The position numbers and the translations under genes are program-made. Source: CAVTJL01 sp963828215 (lineage in GTDB: Bacteria; Pseudomonadota; Alphaproteobacteria; Geminicoccales; Geminicoccaceae). From it: DNA of 64,000 nucleotides. The notes below the pieces were generated by a model. It was not told the DNA's origin, ran no database searches, and worked only from the letters and a program-made list of their open reading frames with translations. How positions within the stretch are numbered: the first letter of the stretch is position 1; the number at the start of each line of letters is the position of its first letter. The stretch covers positions 1-64,000 of the forward strand of contig CAWHFO010000046.1 in NCBI GenBank assembly GCA_963828215.1, given 5' to 3'. Below are positions 1 through 9,306 of the stretch, piece by piece.

Positions 1-126
1 CGGACCAAGCGGCACAGCTGATCGTGGTCGAGGCTATCGGTGCGGGCGAAATGATAGGGCACCTCATCGCGCGCCTCGCGGGCGAGCTGCAGATAGGCGA
101 TCGCGGGGCCATCGGCGCGACACGCC
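1..126 (-). pseudogene. unrecognised coding fragment at the left edge
   Basis: The minus strand is open from about 170 to the window edge and reads as plausible protein, for example PAIAYLQLAREARDEVPYHF, with normal amino-acid balance. No start codon or family motif is visible and the gene continues outside the window. It borders transposon debris, so it may be a broken gene. I do not recognise it. Confidence 0.25.
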
Positions 127-294
127 GTATGATCTGCCGGATGTACATACGCACTGCGTAGCGTTACCTGCCTTGATTGGCAAGCGGTTAAGTGCCTCTT
201 CAGGGCAATCGCTTGAAGTGGTTCAGTGAAGTGGCCCCCGTTTCGACCGGACACCCGGCATAGCTGGGGAGGCTTGGGTCTATGCCCAGGCACA

Positions 295-785
295 GGCCTA
301 TACTGATCAGGTCCGGAGAGACGTCGATGCCATAGAGCTGGCCAGATGGCCCTGGATCTCCCGGACGGTCATGCCCGCGCGTACATCGACACGACCTCGT
401 CGTCGAACCGGGAGCCGGCGGCGGTACTTGGCGATCAGCTACGGATCGAAGGTCGACAGCCGGTCGCGCGGCACCGAAATCGGCAGCTTGTCAGTGTCGG
501 TGAGCAGGGTCTTGCGGCCATAGCCATTGCGGCTGTTGGCCCGGCCCCCGGCCGTCTCGCCGTCCAGATGGTGATCCATCTCGGCGTTCAGCGCCCGCTC
601 GGCCAGGGCTCGCTTCAGGTTGTCGATGAGGCCATCCTTGCCGAGCGCCACTTGAGGATCACGGCCGGCAAGGAGCCGGTCCAGCAGCTCGTCAGGGATA
701 ACAGGTGGTTTGCGGCGTGCCATGCGTGGCCTCCTTCCTTCCCAGCGTCATGGCCCGCACACGGAAATTCCGACAGTCCCGCATC
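295..785 (-). pseudogene. IS256-family transposase, N-terminal remnant
   Basis: The start at 723 opens a frame with the IS256-type N-terminus: MARRKPPVIPDELLDRLLAG, then a conserved stretch containing RALAERALNAEMDHHL. An amber codon near 438 replaces a conserved Gln, after which other frames still read KYRRRLP and YARGMTVREIQGHL. Homology stops near 295, so the catalytic DDE part is gone. The sequence just before the start (about 735-785) resembles the terminal region of an IS256 element, so one transposon end probably lies near 785, directly against the IS4 remnant. Confidence 0.7.
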
Positions 786-794
786 ACCCTCAGC

Positions 795-1463
795 CTCACC
801 TTCTCCGCCTGGGCCTGCTTCTCCGCCGACTATGGCGGGGTGAAGCTCCATCTGCTTTATGACCCGGGCGCGGCCGTGCCGACCTACTTTCCGATCACAC
901 CCAACAGGATCAACGACATCACGCCGGCCAAGGCGATGCCGCTCGAGCCCGGCACGACTTACGTCATGGACCGCGGCTACTATGATTTCGGCTTCTGGGC
1001 CAAGCTGGACGAGGCCGGCTGCCGGTTCGTTACCCGGCTCAAGAGCCAGAGGCGCAATCCCTATCCGCAGCCGCTGCGCGAGATCGTCGTCCAGCGCGAG
1101 GCGGGCGGCCAGCTGCGCCTCGTCACCAACGACCTCGACCGGCCGGCAGAGGCCATTGTCGACCTCTACAAGACGCGCTGGCAGATCGAGCTGTTCTTCA
1201 AATGGATCAAGCAGAACCTCAAGATTAAAAGCTTCCTCGGCACCAGCCTGAACGCGGTCACGCCGCAGATCATCACCGCCCTGATCGCCTATCTGCTGCT
1301 CCACTAAGCCCACCGTCTCACCCAGGGCCGACCCGGCCGGCTGCGCTTCCGCCAGATCGTCCAGGCAAGCCTCTGGCAGCGCCGCGACCTCACCGACCTC
1401 GCCCATCCGACAAGACCAAAGCCACCACCACCGCAGCCCCAGCTCGCCCTCGCCTTCCCCTGA
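795..1463 (+). pseudogene. IS4-family transposase remnant
   Basis: The frame shows IS4 DDE transposase features: YGGVKLHLLYDP, TYVMDRGYYDFGFWAKLD with a catalytic Asp, and the YREK signature (Y-x2-R-x3-E-x6-K) in YKTRWQIELFFKWIK. The N-terminus is missing where the IS256 remnant begins, and the part between RFVTRLKS and RRNPYPQPLREIV looks shortened. A TAA at 1305-1307 interrupts the C-terminus, but the same frame continues with family-like sequence (RLRFRQIVQASLWQRRDLTD) to a stop at 1463. It is non-functional. Confidence 0.75.
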
Positions 1464-1484
1464 GCCAAGCTCAACGGGGCAGCT

Positions 1485-1572
1485 GTGACGGCGCACCAGG
1501 CGATCACCTCCCGGTCATGGGCGTCGATGACGAAGGCCGCCCGAACGATCGCGCCGTTTCAACAAGTGATCT
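1485..1572 (-). pseudogene. IS3-family OrfB (integrase core) fragment
   Basis: The minus strand encodes IVRAAFVIDAHDREVIAWCA, typical of the second catalytic Asp region of IS3-group OrfB transposases. Only about 25-30 residues remain. Upstream at 215-255 the sequence contains a TGTCCGGTCGAAACGGGGG-like stretch (read on the minus strand) that resembles IS3-type ends, but I cannot show that the two belong together. Confidence 0.5.
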
Positions 1573-1873
1573 CAAACCCGTCCGAGCACCCGCGCGCAGG
1601 TTCCATAGAGCGTGATGAACTGCCCCGACGCCTGACCCACCGCGTGATCTCCACGCTTCGGAAGCGCCCCAACGCCATTCGAGCCAAATTGTTCTATTCT
1701 ACAAGAACACACCGTCGAATACGTCGTCACCACGCTCATACGGCAAAGGCTGGGACGCGCTATCTTCCACTCTCCCGTTGGCCTCCCGCCCTTCACCTGA
1801 ACCGCCAACCCTAACTGCATAATCCATACGTAATACATACGCTCAGCCGAAGGCACCAAGCATTGGCGTCACC
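1573..1873. other. non-coding stretch between IS debris and a polymerase gene
   Basis: This roughly 300-base stretch has lower GC than the neighbours. A minus-strand open frame of 95 codons (1572-1859) crosses it but shows no recognisable motif and runs into the IS3 fragment. I see no convincing gene or RNA here. Confidence 0.3.
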
Positions 1874-3187
1874 TCACAAACCCGTGGTACAGATCTGGGC
1901 ATCTGGCGCCGGGCGAGGCCTGCCTTCGGTGCGATCCGCCTCACCTGCAGTCTCACACCCTGACGGCGACCGCAGCACGACGACAAGGGCTAGGAACAAC
2001 CAGAACATCGTCTCCCTTACACCATTATGAGTTATTCCATACACAATTGCCGTACCAAGGTAGCCACAGATAAACCAATCAGCGCCGGATAGCACAGTCA
2101 GAATAAACAAACCGAACAGAACAAACCCAATCACACCATATGACATCAATATATTTCCGAGCGTCGAATGAAACTCTTTATACAACTCCTCAAGAGGCTG
2201 CGTTCTATCCGGATTAAGCCTCTCGTAATCACCCTCACCCGCACCTAGAATAAGATAGCCCGGATTATTTAGCAGTCTATTATAACCCCTATCTAACAAC
2301 AAGTCGTCTTTCTGCGCGCCGATACCTTCAAGGCGTTGCTCAAGATTTGCCACCGTCTCAATATCCGCGATCCTTGAAAACGCACCGCCCATAAGGGTCT
2401 CGTAGCCCACGAAAACGAACACAGCGCACAAAACCGCCGCCAAACTATTGCGCGTCATACCACACGCCAGAAAAACAAGCCCCACCAGGGCACCGCCAGA
2501 AAGTGACGCTGCCTTAGACAGCGACAACGCGATAATGCAATACCCGGAACACAGCGCAGCTACGTCAAGCAGCGTAAGTTTCTTCTGCATCTTTGCTAAC
2601 CCGAGACAGGCTATCACAAGTAACGCCCAATATCCCATCTGGTTTGGATTGTTAAAACTGCCGGTCGCCCGGAGCCTATCCGTAGCATAGAATAAGCCGA
2701 GATAGGCGCCTTCGAGCAACAGCGCGATTCTCGTGGCCAACAATACACTATAGAGCAATCTCTTCTTGTCATAGTAGCCAGCTGACACAATAAAGATGAA
2801 CATTAGAGCATTGTATACATAGAATGTCGTCTTAACAAGGAATTCCCTGTCACCATCCGTAATAAACCACATAAAGTTTACTGCTGTAATCCACGATACA
2901 AGCAGGCCAAGGTAGGCATAGACCGCGCGGCATCGCGGGATATGCATCCCTACGATTATCGGTATGATTATCACAGACAGAGAAAGGATCATGTCCGCTG
3001 GCTGAGGCGCACCGGGCGGAAAGATGTAAATGCCGCTCGTAAGGATATAGAGGGCAATCCCTGCACCCGGAAGATAAGAGGAAGTCGCAACTTCCTCGTC
3101 GGGGCTGCCGGCGCCAACGTCTTCCGCAGTCATGGTGCCAGGGCGTAGGTGGCTTGCCCCGGATGCTGGAATGTGCCTGTTATACAT
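1874..3187 (-). CDS. O-antigen polymerase/ligase-like membrane protein
   Basis: A 437-residue polytopic protein with about ten hydrophobic segments. The central FNNPNQMGYWALL motif and a large hydrophilic loop (about residues 275-345) before the last segments are typical of the Wzy/WaaL (O-antigen ligase) superfamily, which acts on undecaprenyl-linked glycans in the inner membrane. The start at 3187 has no clear ribosome site; Met19 (3133) is an alternative. GC is far below the window average and codon use is AT-rich. Together with IS remnants on both sides this suggests horizontal acquisition. No other polysaccharide gene is nearby, so the substrate cannot be guessed. Confidence 0.7.
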   Translation of the reverse strand: MYNRHIPASGASHLRPGTMTAEDVGAGSPDEEVATSSYLPGAGIALYILTSGIYIFPPGAPQPADMILSLSVIIIPIIVGMHIPRCRAVYAYLGLLVSWITAVNFMWFITDGDREFLVKTTFYVYNALMFIFIVSAGYYDKKRLLYSVLLATRIALLLEGAYLGLFYATDRLRATGSFNNPNQMGYWALLVIACLGLAKMQKKLTLLDVAALCSGYCIIALSLSKAASLSGGALVGLVFLACGMTRNSLAAVLCAVFVFVGYETLMGGAFSRIADIETVANLEQRLEGIGAQKDDLLLDRGYNRLLNNPGYLILGAGEGDYERLNPDRTQPLEELYKEFHSTLGNILMSYGVIGFVLFGLFILTVLSGADWFICGYLGTAIVYGITHNGVRETMFWLFLALVVVLRSPSGCETAGEADRTEGRPRPAPDAQICTTGL

Positions 3188-3322
3188 GGAGGTGTACCTA
3201 AACTGCCACAGTCAACCTCGCGGTTCAACGGTCGCGGCTGAAAGTTGCGCTCCGGAGCGCGATGCTGTTACGTTCTACCAGAGTTTGTCGTAGGCTGCGA
3301 CAACGTTGGGCGTGAGGGCGAG

Positions 3323-4067
3323 CTAAGGAACGTCTGAAGAAGGGCTTGTTGCCTGGATCAGCAGGACGGAGACGTCCTCAGCCGGCGACGGGGTTGGATC
3401 GTAGCCCTTGTCGGCATAGACTGCCGCCTCGTCGCCGATGACGAGATCATCGCCGACCAGCGTCTCGTTGACGTTGGCCGGGGTGAGCTTGGCCCGGCGC
3501 ACCAGGCCCGAGCCTCGATCCACCGCCAGATGCGCCTTGAAGCCGAAGAACGCCTTGCCGCGCCGCCGCGCGAACCCGGCCTCCCGCTCGACCGTCACCG
3601 GCCGCCCGTCCGGCCCCTTGCGCACGTCGGCGTCGGCCTCGCCAGGGTGGCGTCGATCAGCGTCCCCTTGCGCAGCACGAGACCCTTGGCGGCGAGCTGC
3701 GCGTCCACGGCGGCGAGGAGCCGCTCGGCCAAGCCCCGACGCGCCAGCTCGCCGCGATAGCGGCAGATCGTCGTCTCGTCCGGCACCGCGCCGTCGAGCG
3801 GCAGCCCGGCGAAGCGGCGGAAGCTCAGCCGATCGGCCAGGACATCCTCGAGCTCGGGATCGGAGAGCCATACCACCGGGCCAGCAGCAGAACCCGTAGC
3901 ATCACCAAAGGCGGGCGGCCCGTCGGCGCCGACCTCAAGCCGCCCAGAACCGCCTCCAGCGCCGTCCAGTCCAATAGCCCCAGGATCCGCTCCAGCCGCG
4001 CCCCGCCCTTGCCGCCCGCCACCAGCGCCTCGGCCAAGCTCAGCTGCCGTGTCTCGCGTCGCATCAA
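3323..4067 (-). pseudogene. IS5-family transposase, frameshifted
   Basis: Three minus-strand pieces add up to an IS5-type transposase. The N-terminus is RQLSLAEALVAGGKGGARLE (start 4067). The middle is ELEDVLADRLSFRRFAGLPL followed by PDETTICRYRGELARRGL. A third piece contains GFKAHLAVDRGSGLVRR and VYADKGYDP with a catalytic Asp. The frame changes near 3875 and near 3650, and the C-terminal Glu region is absent after about 3420. Confidence 0.75.
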
Positions 4068-4103
4068 GTTTCGCAGAGGTGTCTCAGAGTTCGCAGAGGT
4101 CTC

Positions 4104-4800
4104 TCAGAGGAAGCGTGCCTCGACATCGAGGGACGAGCGGACGCCGATCGCGACCCCATACTCGGCGAGGAAGCCTTCGGCTCGCTCACGGCCAAGCTTG
4201 AACAGGCGCTCGAGGAAGGCCTCATCGGCGTCGAGCTTGCTCGCGGCGCTGAGCTGCACCATCGCCGCCTCGGCCTCGATCAGGTGGATGCGGGCCTTGC
4301 TGATGTTGCGACCGTGTGCATCTCCCCCATGAAGCCGGCGTTGAGCGCCAACACCTGGAGCCGATCGCGGATGGCCCGAGCCGTGGTGGGTAACTCTTCG
4401 ATCCGAACAGGGTCGACCTGGACGACCACGATATCCGCGCGGTCCGTGCCCTCGATGAGGGGCAGCACCGGAGGATTGCTGCCATAGCCACCATCCCAAT
4501 AGTGCTCGCCCTCGATCTCGATCGCGTGGAACAGCTGCGGCAGGCAGGCCGATGCCAGCACGGCCTCGAGACTGATCTCACCGGGCCCGAAGATCCTGAC
4601 CTTGCCGGTGCGCACGTTGGTGGCGCTCACGAAGAGCTTCACCGGCGGGTTCAGGCGCAGGGCGTCGAAGTCGACAACTTGGCCAGCACCTCGGCCAAAG
4701 GATTGCCGCCGGCTGGGTTGAGATCGTAGGGCGATGCCACCCGCGAAACGCCATCGAGCAGAAGAGGGCCCATGGCGAGACCCGCAGCGGCCAGCCCCGT
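4104..4800 (-). pseudogene. patatin-like phospholipase, truncated and frameshifted
   Basis: The pieces match the C-terminal two thirds of an RssA-type patatin lipase: LLLDGVSRVASPYDLNPAGG, then VKLFVSATNVRTGKVRIFGP, ASACLPQLFHAIEIEGEHYW and the catalytic Asp motif DGGYGSNPPVLPL. The C-terminus ends at 4104 (SSLDVEARFL). Frame changes occur near 4680 and near 4290. The N-terminal part with the GxSxG nucleophile is missing, cut at about 4800 where Tn3 sequence begins. It cannot be active as given. Confidence 0.7.
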
Positions 4801-4802
4801 GA

Positions 4803-5097
4803 CCCGCTCGCCTTCTCACCGATGCGCAACGCGCGAGCTTCCTGGCGTTGCCCACACGCGAGGTCACCCTCATCCGACACTTCACCCTCGCCGAGGACGA
4901 CCTCGCGCTCGTGGCAAAGCGCAAGCATCCCGAGACCAAGCTCGGCCTTGCCCTCCAACTCTGCGCGCTGCGCTACCCGGGCCGGCTGTTACGGCCCGGC
5001 GGCTGATCCCGGCCGAGCCGCTGGCCTTCATCGCCGAGCAGGTTGGCGTCCCGCCGGACAGGATCGCTGCCAAGCGCTGGCGATCGGCAGCCGACAC
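4803..5097 (+). pseudogene. Tn3-family transposase (TnpA) N-terminal remnant
   Basis: The plus strand reads LLTDAQRASFLALPTREVTL, then IRHFTLAEDDLALVAKRK and LGLALQLCALRYPGRLL. This is the characteristic N-terminus of Tn3-family TnpA. A stop follows in that frame at about 5005, while a shifted frame continues with PAEPLAFIAEQVGVPPDRIA. Homology fades after about 5097, just before the IS630 insertion. Only about 100 of roughly 1000 residues remain. Confidence 0.65.
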
Positions 5098-5125
5098 CAA
5101 GATACACACCGTCTATGCCATGCTA

Positions 5126-6246
5126 CTAATATCCCAACATTATACCAGACTCGTCAAGCGGCATAGCGGACGGGCTGGGGCTTGAAGTAGGCCTTGATCC
5201 GTGCGGGTGAGCGCTGGATGGCGCGAAGCACGGCGCGCGTGCTCTTGGTCAGCGCGTCTTTCGATCCCGGCTGGGGCTGCTGACGCAGCTTCTGCTTCAG
5301 GTCGTTGTTGAGGTACTCGTCGGGATTGTGGTCCGGGGCATAGGCCGGCAGGTAGCAGAGCTCGATCTCATGGGCGTGCGCCGCCACCCAGGCGGTCACC
5401 TTGGCGGCGTGGTGCACCTTGAGGTTGTCGACGATCAGGATGACCTTCTGCCCCGCATCCTTGATCAGCCGGCGCAGGAAGGCGATGAAACGCAGGGCGT
5501 TCAACGCGGCCTCGTAAAGCATGAAGCGCATCAGGCCACGATTGCTGACCGCCGAGATCATGCTCTGCGAGATCCGCCTGGCGGTTCGTCTCACCACCGG
5601 CGTCTTGCCCTTGGGCGCGTAGGACCGCCCGATCTGGTCCTGATTGGAGATGCCGGTCTCGTCGCCCCAATAGATCACCGCCCGCTCGCTTTTGGCCCGC
5701 CTGGCGATCGCCGGATAATCCAGCTCCAGCCAAGCTGCGATCGCCGCAGGTTGGCGCTCCCTGGCCCGGGCCAGCGGCTTTTGCGGCGTCATGCCCCAGC
5801 GCTGCAGATAGAGCTGCACCGTCGACAGGCCGAGCCGCTTGCCGAGCCTGAGCGCGATCAGGTCGCGCACCGCCCGGCTGGTCCACAAGGCAAAGGGCAG
5901 CTTCAGCTGGTCGGGCGTCCTGTCGGCGATCCAGCCCCTGACCCTGTCCGCCTCGTCCGCCGTCAACAGCCCCTTGCCCCGGCGTGGCGACACCCGTCGC
6001 CCGTCGAGCACGCCCGCCTCGCCCTGCGCGCGATAGCGCTGCAGCCAGATATTCACCGTCTGCCGGTGAACACCGACCGCCTCGGCTGCCTGCGCCTGGC
6101 TCAGGCCCCGCTCCTCGATCAGGAACAGAGCGCGCCGCCGCAGCGCCTCCTGCGCCGCCCGGCCAATGCCGCGAAAGTCCCGCGCTTCCATGCCCGAAGC
6201 ATAGCATCAGCCGCTTCACTTGTCAGGTATATCTATGGGATATTAG
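5126..6246 (-). mobile_element. IS630-family insertion sequence, intact
   Basis: An element of about 1.12 kb carries one intact transposase gene. Its ends are inverted repeats beginning CTAATATCCCA: left at 5126, right ending at 6246, with partial matches continuing inward for about 35 bases. A TA dinucleotide flanks both ends (5124-5125 and 6247-6248), the usual IS630/Tc1-mariner target duplication. Confidence 0.8.
5154..6191 (-). CDS. IS630-family transposase
   Basis: A 345-residue complete transposase. Residues 1-110 form paired helix-turn-helix DNA-binding domains (SQAQAAEAVGVHRQTVNIWL). The catalytic triad is visible: Asp in VIYWGDETGI, Asp in VILIVDNLKVHH, and Glu in YAPDHNPDEYLNNDLK. 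Nothing is truncated, so it may be active. It is the only undamaged transposase of its type in the first 9 kb. Confidence 0.9.
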   Translation of the reverse strand: MEARDFRGIGRAAQEALRRRALFLIEERGLSQAQAAEAVGVHRQTVNIWLQRYRAQGEAGVLDGRRVSPRRGKGLLTADEADRVRGWIADRTPDQLKLPFALWTSRAVRDLIALRLGKRLGLSTVQLYLQRWGMTPQKPLARARERQPAAIAAWLELDYPAIARRAKSERAVIYWGDETGISNQDQIGRSYAPKGKTPVVRRTARRISQSMISAVSNRGLMRFMLYEAALNALRFIAFLRRLIKDAGQKVILIVDNLKVHHAAKVTAWVAAHAHEIELCYLPAYAPDHNPDEYLNNDLKQKLRQQPQPGSKDALTKSTRAVLRAIQRSPARIKAYFKPQPVRYAA

Positions 6247-6300
6247 TAATCGCGTAGCACAAACGCATCCATTTTTAAATCTTCCGTATGCGTCAGTGCG

Positions 6301-6842
6301 CTAGTGCAGTGAATCCCACGTTTGCTTTGCTCGGTTGACCTTGTCGAGGATGGTGTCGACGGGTTTGGTCCAGACGAACGGCTGGGGATTGGCGTTGTGG
6401 TTGGCGAGGTAGTCGTCGACGGCGCGGTGCAGCTCGAGGATCGAGTGGAAGGCGCCGCGCTTCAGGCGCTTGGTGGTGAGCTGGCTGAAGAAGCCCTCGA
6501 CGGCGTTGGCCCAGGAGGCCGAGGTCGGGGTGAAATGCAGGTGGAAGCGCGGGTGGCGGGCGAGCCAGCGCTTGGCCGCGGGTGCCTTGTGGGCGCCGTA
6601 ATTGTCGAGAATGAGGTGAAGATCGAGCTCCGGCGGTGTCGCCTGATCGATCCGGCGCAGGAACCGGACGAACTCGATGGCGCGGTGCCTGAGCATGCAC
6701 TGGCCGATAACCTTGCCGCTCAGCACATCGAGCGCGGCGAACAGGGTCGTGGTGCCATGACGCTTATAGTCGTGGGTCATTGTCCCGGCCTTGCCGCGCT
6801 TCATCGGCAGGCCCGGCTGGGTCCGGTCGAGCGCCTGCATCT
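6301..6842 (-). pseudogene. IS630-family transposase, C-terminal half
   Basis: It encodes QALDRTQPGLPMKRG, GTTTLFAALDVLSGKVIGQC, the second catalytic Asp in LHLILDNYGAHKAP and the Glu in WANAVEGFFSQLT, ending SLH at the element terminus. The first part of the gene is at 8228-8747. At 6842 the frame is cut inside the sequence that follows the first catalytic Asp (VDEKSQ-type motif) by the IS110 element. Confidence 0.85.
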
Positions 6843-8227
6843 GTTGGGGTGGATGGCCCCCTCACGGCATCATCGTGCCAAGGTGGTGGCTGTCGGCAGT
6901 CACACCAACGGGGAACCATCCGTCATGGAGATTACAACGATCGGCCTCGATCTCGCCAAGCACGTCTTCCAGGTTCACGGCGTTGCCGCGGACGGCAGCG
7001 TGGTGCTCAAGAGGCGGCTGCGGCGCAGCCAGGTGCAAGCCTTCTTTGCCGGGCTCAAGCCCTGCCGGGTGGGCGTGGAGGCATGCGCGACGGCGCACTT
7101 CTGGGCCCGCGAGCTCCGCGCGCTCGGGCATGAGGTCCGGCTGATGCCCGCGCAGTACGTGAAGGCCTATGTTCGGCGGGGCAAGAACGACGCCGCCGAC
7201 GCGGCGGCGATCTGCGAGGCCGTGACCCGGCCCTCCATGCGCTTCGTGCCGATCAAGGAGGAGGAGCAGCAGGCGGCGCTGATGCTGCACCGGGTCCGCG
7301 ATCTCCTGGTCCGCCAGCGGACGCAGCTGATCAACGCGATCCGCGCCCACTTGGCGGAGTTCGGCATGGTCGAAGCCAAGGGGCCGTGGAACCTGCCCCG
7401 ACTGCTCGCCACGGTGGAAGAAGAGACAGGGCTGCCGGAGGCGGTCGGCGGGATGGTCCGGCTCATGGCGGCGCAGCTCGAGGAGGCCGAGCGGCGCATT
7501 GCCGACATTGACGCTCGTATCCTGGCCCGGCACCGGGCCGGCATCACGACCCGGAGGCTCGGCACTATCCCCGGCGTCGGACCGCTGACGGCGACCGCGA
7601 TCGTGGCCATGGTGCCCGACCCATCGGCCTTCAAAAGCGGCCGAGAGTTCGCCGCCTGGCTTGGGTTGGTGCCACGGCAGAACTCGACCGGCGGCAAGAC
7701 CCGGCTGGGGCGGACCAGCCGGCAAGGCGACGGCTATCTCCGCCGCCTTCTCGTAATCGGCGCTCAGTCGGCACTCTACTGCTCGAAAGCCATACGGGCG
7801 AACCCTTGGGTCCAGGCTCTGCTGGCGAAGCGGCCGCGCAAGGTCGTGGCCGTGGCCCTCGCCAACAAGATGGCGCGCATCGCCTGGGCGCTGCTGGCTC
7901 GTGGCGGAACCTACAAGATGACGGCCGTCGCGGCGTAGCCCGGGGCCGGCAAACGGACCACCCGCCCCGAGCTTGGCAGCCAGGGGCCGGTGGTGGCTTG
8001 CAAGGGAAGGAGCAGGATGGGGTTGTCGGTTGCGCCGAGGGGTCGGGAGAAGCCTGGAGAAGTCGAGGGTCTAGCAGCCCGAGGATCTGTTGAGGCCCCG
8101 ACCCGCGGAACCCATCGGGGCCTGCGGTCATGACCGACCGCGACGAGAGGCCGGACACATGATCGCAAGCAACTCACGACACCTAGAGCTCACCTACCCC
8201 CTTGCGGGCCGGGGGCCATCCACACAT
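6843..8227 (+). mobile_element. IS110 family (IS1111-like) insertion sequence
   Basis: Element of about 1.38 kb inserted in an IS630 transposase codon (a TG/CA dinucleotide is present at both junctions). Thirteen-base subterminal inverted repeats, GTGGATGGCCCCC at 6849-6861 and its complement at 8211-8223, match the IS1111 subgroup, which has repeats set in from the ends. Roughly 270 bases between the transposase stop and the right end are non-coding. Confidence 0.7.
6925..7938 (+). CDS. IS110-family transposase
   Basis: A 337-residue DEDD-type recombinase of normal length. The N-terminal RuvC-like domain has TIGLDLAKHVFQVHGV and YVRRGKNDAADAAAICEA. The C-terminal transposase_20 domain has TIPGVGPLTATAIVAMV and FAAWLGLVPRQNSTGGKTRL. 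The ATG at 6925 was chosen because the homology begins there; the open frame extends much further upstream but that part is antisense to the IS630 gene. The gene appears intact. Confidence 0.92.
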   Translation: MEITTIGLDLAKHVFQVHGVAADGSVVLKRRLRRSQVQAFFAGLKPCRVGVEACATAHFWARELRALGHEVRLMPAQYVKAYVRRGKNDAADAAAICEAVTRPSMRFVPIKEEEQQAALMLHRVRDLLVRQRTQLINAIRAHLAEFGMVEAKGPWNLPRLLATVEEETGLPEAVGGMVRLMAAQLEEAERRIADIDARILARHRAGITTRRLGTIPGVGPLTATAIVAMVPDPSAFKSGREFAAWLGLVPRQNSTGGKTRLGRTSRQGDGYLRRLLVIGAQSALYCSKAIRANPWVQALLAKRPRKVVAVALANKMARIAWALLARGGTYKMTAVAA

Positions 8228-8747
8228 GCGACTTCTCATCGACCGAAAGGACCAGGGCCCGCTCCGGCGGATCGACGTAGAGCCCGACCACGTCGCGCAG
8301 CTTCTCGGTGAAGTGCTGGTCGGTCGAGAGCTTGAAGCGGTGGACGAGGTGCGGCTTCAGCCCGTGCGCCGCCCAGATCTTCTGCACCGCTCCATGGCCG
8401 ATCCCGACCGCCTTGGCGAGCCGCCTCGCACTCCAGTGGGTGGCGTCCGGCGGCGTCTCGTGCAGCGTCATCGCCACCACCCGCTCGACCACTGCCTTCG
8501 CCAGCTTCGGCCGGCCCGGCGGGCGGGTTGCGTCGCGCAACAGGCCGTCGACGCCCTCAGCCGCAAACCGCGCCAGCCAGCGCCGCACCGTCGGCTCCGA
8601 CTTGCCGACCGCCCGGGCAACCCGCGTCGAGCCCAGCCCCTCGCCCGCCAGCAGGACGATCCGCGCCCGATAGACGTGCTTTTGTCGGCTGTTGCGGTCC
8701 GCCACGATCCGCTCCAGCCGTCCCAGGCTCTCCGCCGAAAGCTCCAT
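8228..8747 (-). pseudogene. IS630-family transposase, N-terminal half
   Basis: From the start at 8747 this reads MELSAESLGRLERIVADRNS, then a helix-turn-helix (STRVARAVGKSEPTVRRWLA), HWSARRLAKAVGIGHGAVQK and the first catalytic Asp in ALVLSVDEKS. At 8228 it is cut by the IS110 element and the frame ends a few codons inside it. The rest of the gene is at 6301-6842. Confidence 0.85.
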
Positions 8748-8949
8748 CCGCGTGTCTCCCCGACCACGCAGAGACTATCACCAATCACTCTCGACGGTAA
8801 GCTTTCGTTGAAGTCAGAGCACTAGGAGGCATCGTAAATCGAGGCAAGATCGGACGGACGCAACGCTTGGCGGCGGCGACTGAGCAAGCGGGCATGATGC
8901 ATGAGCCCGAGCCGACGGCCGAGACCGGCGCCGGCGAACGCCGGGCGAC

Positions 8950-9306
8950 CACGCCGCCATCGTGTGGGTCGAGGGCACGGACTGCCGCATTGGCCATCTC
9001 GGCGCCACCGAGGATTACGCTCGGGCCCTCGTCCGCCGGTAGGGCGATGTGGGTCGGCAGAAGAAGCCGCACGACCGGCCGGCCGAAGGTCTCGGAGAGT
9101 GCGGCAAAAAGGAGCCCTCGAGCAAGGCCAGTGCCACCTCCGGCTCCTGCCATAGATAAGGGTGGCGTAGCAAGGGTCGGCGGTATCCACCAGGAACCAC
9201 TTGTGAGCGAGGCCCGGCAGGCCGTCGAACAGTGGGCCGGGCTCGGCCGCGCGCCAGCGTACCGCGGCACGCCGGCGGCACCGTGCAGCAGGATCCCGTA
9301 GGTCGT
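8950..9306 (-). pseudogene. DUF4865-like protein, degraded
   Basis: Pieces in three frames resemble a small DUF4865-type protein: TTYGILLHGAAG at the start, GPLFDGLPGLAHKWFLVDTA, then LWQEPEVALALLEGSFLP and LSETFGRPVVRLLLPTHIAL. The frame changes near 9240, 9160 and 9120. DUF4865 genes commonly neighbour LysR regulators, and a LysR fragment abuts this one. The family assignment is from memory of motif order, so it is tentative. Confidence 0.4.

Larger units (their letters stand above)
6304..8822 (-). mobile_element. IS630-family element split by an IS110 insertion
   Basis: The outer ends share an inverted repeat beginning GTGC (6304 onward, and ending at 8822), with TA at 6302-6303 and 8823-8824. 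Its transposase gene lies at both ends of the element and is separated by about 1.4 kb of IS110 sequence. Confidence 0.65.

Noticed and set aside
1572..1859. 95-codon minus-strand frame between IS debris and the polymerase gene
   Set aside because: No motif and no ribosome site, and it overlaps an IS3 fragment. Too little support for a gene.
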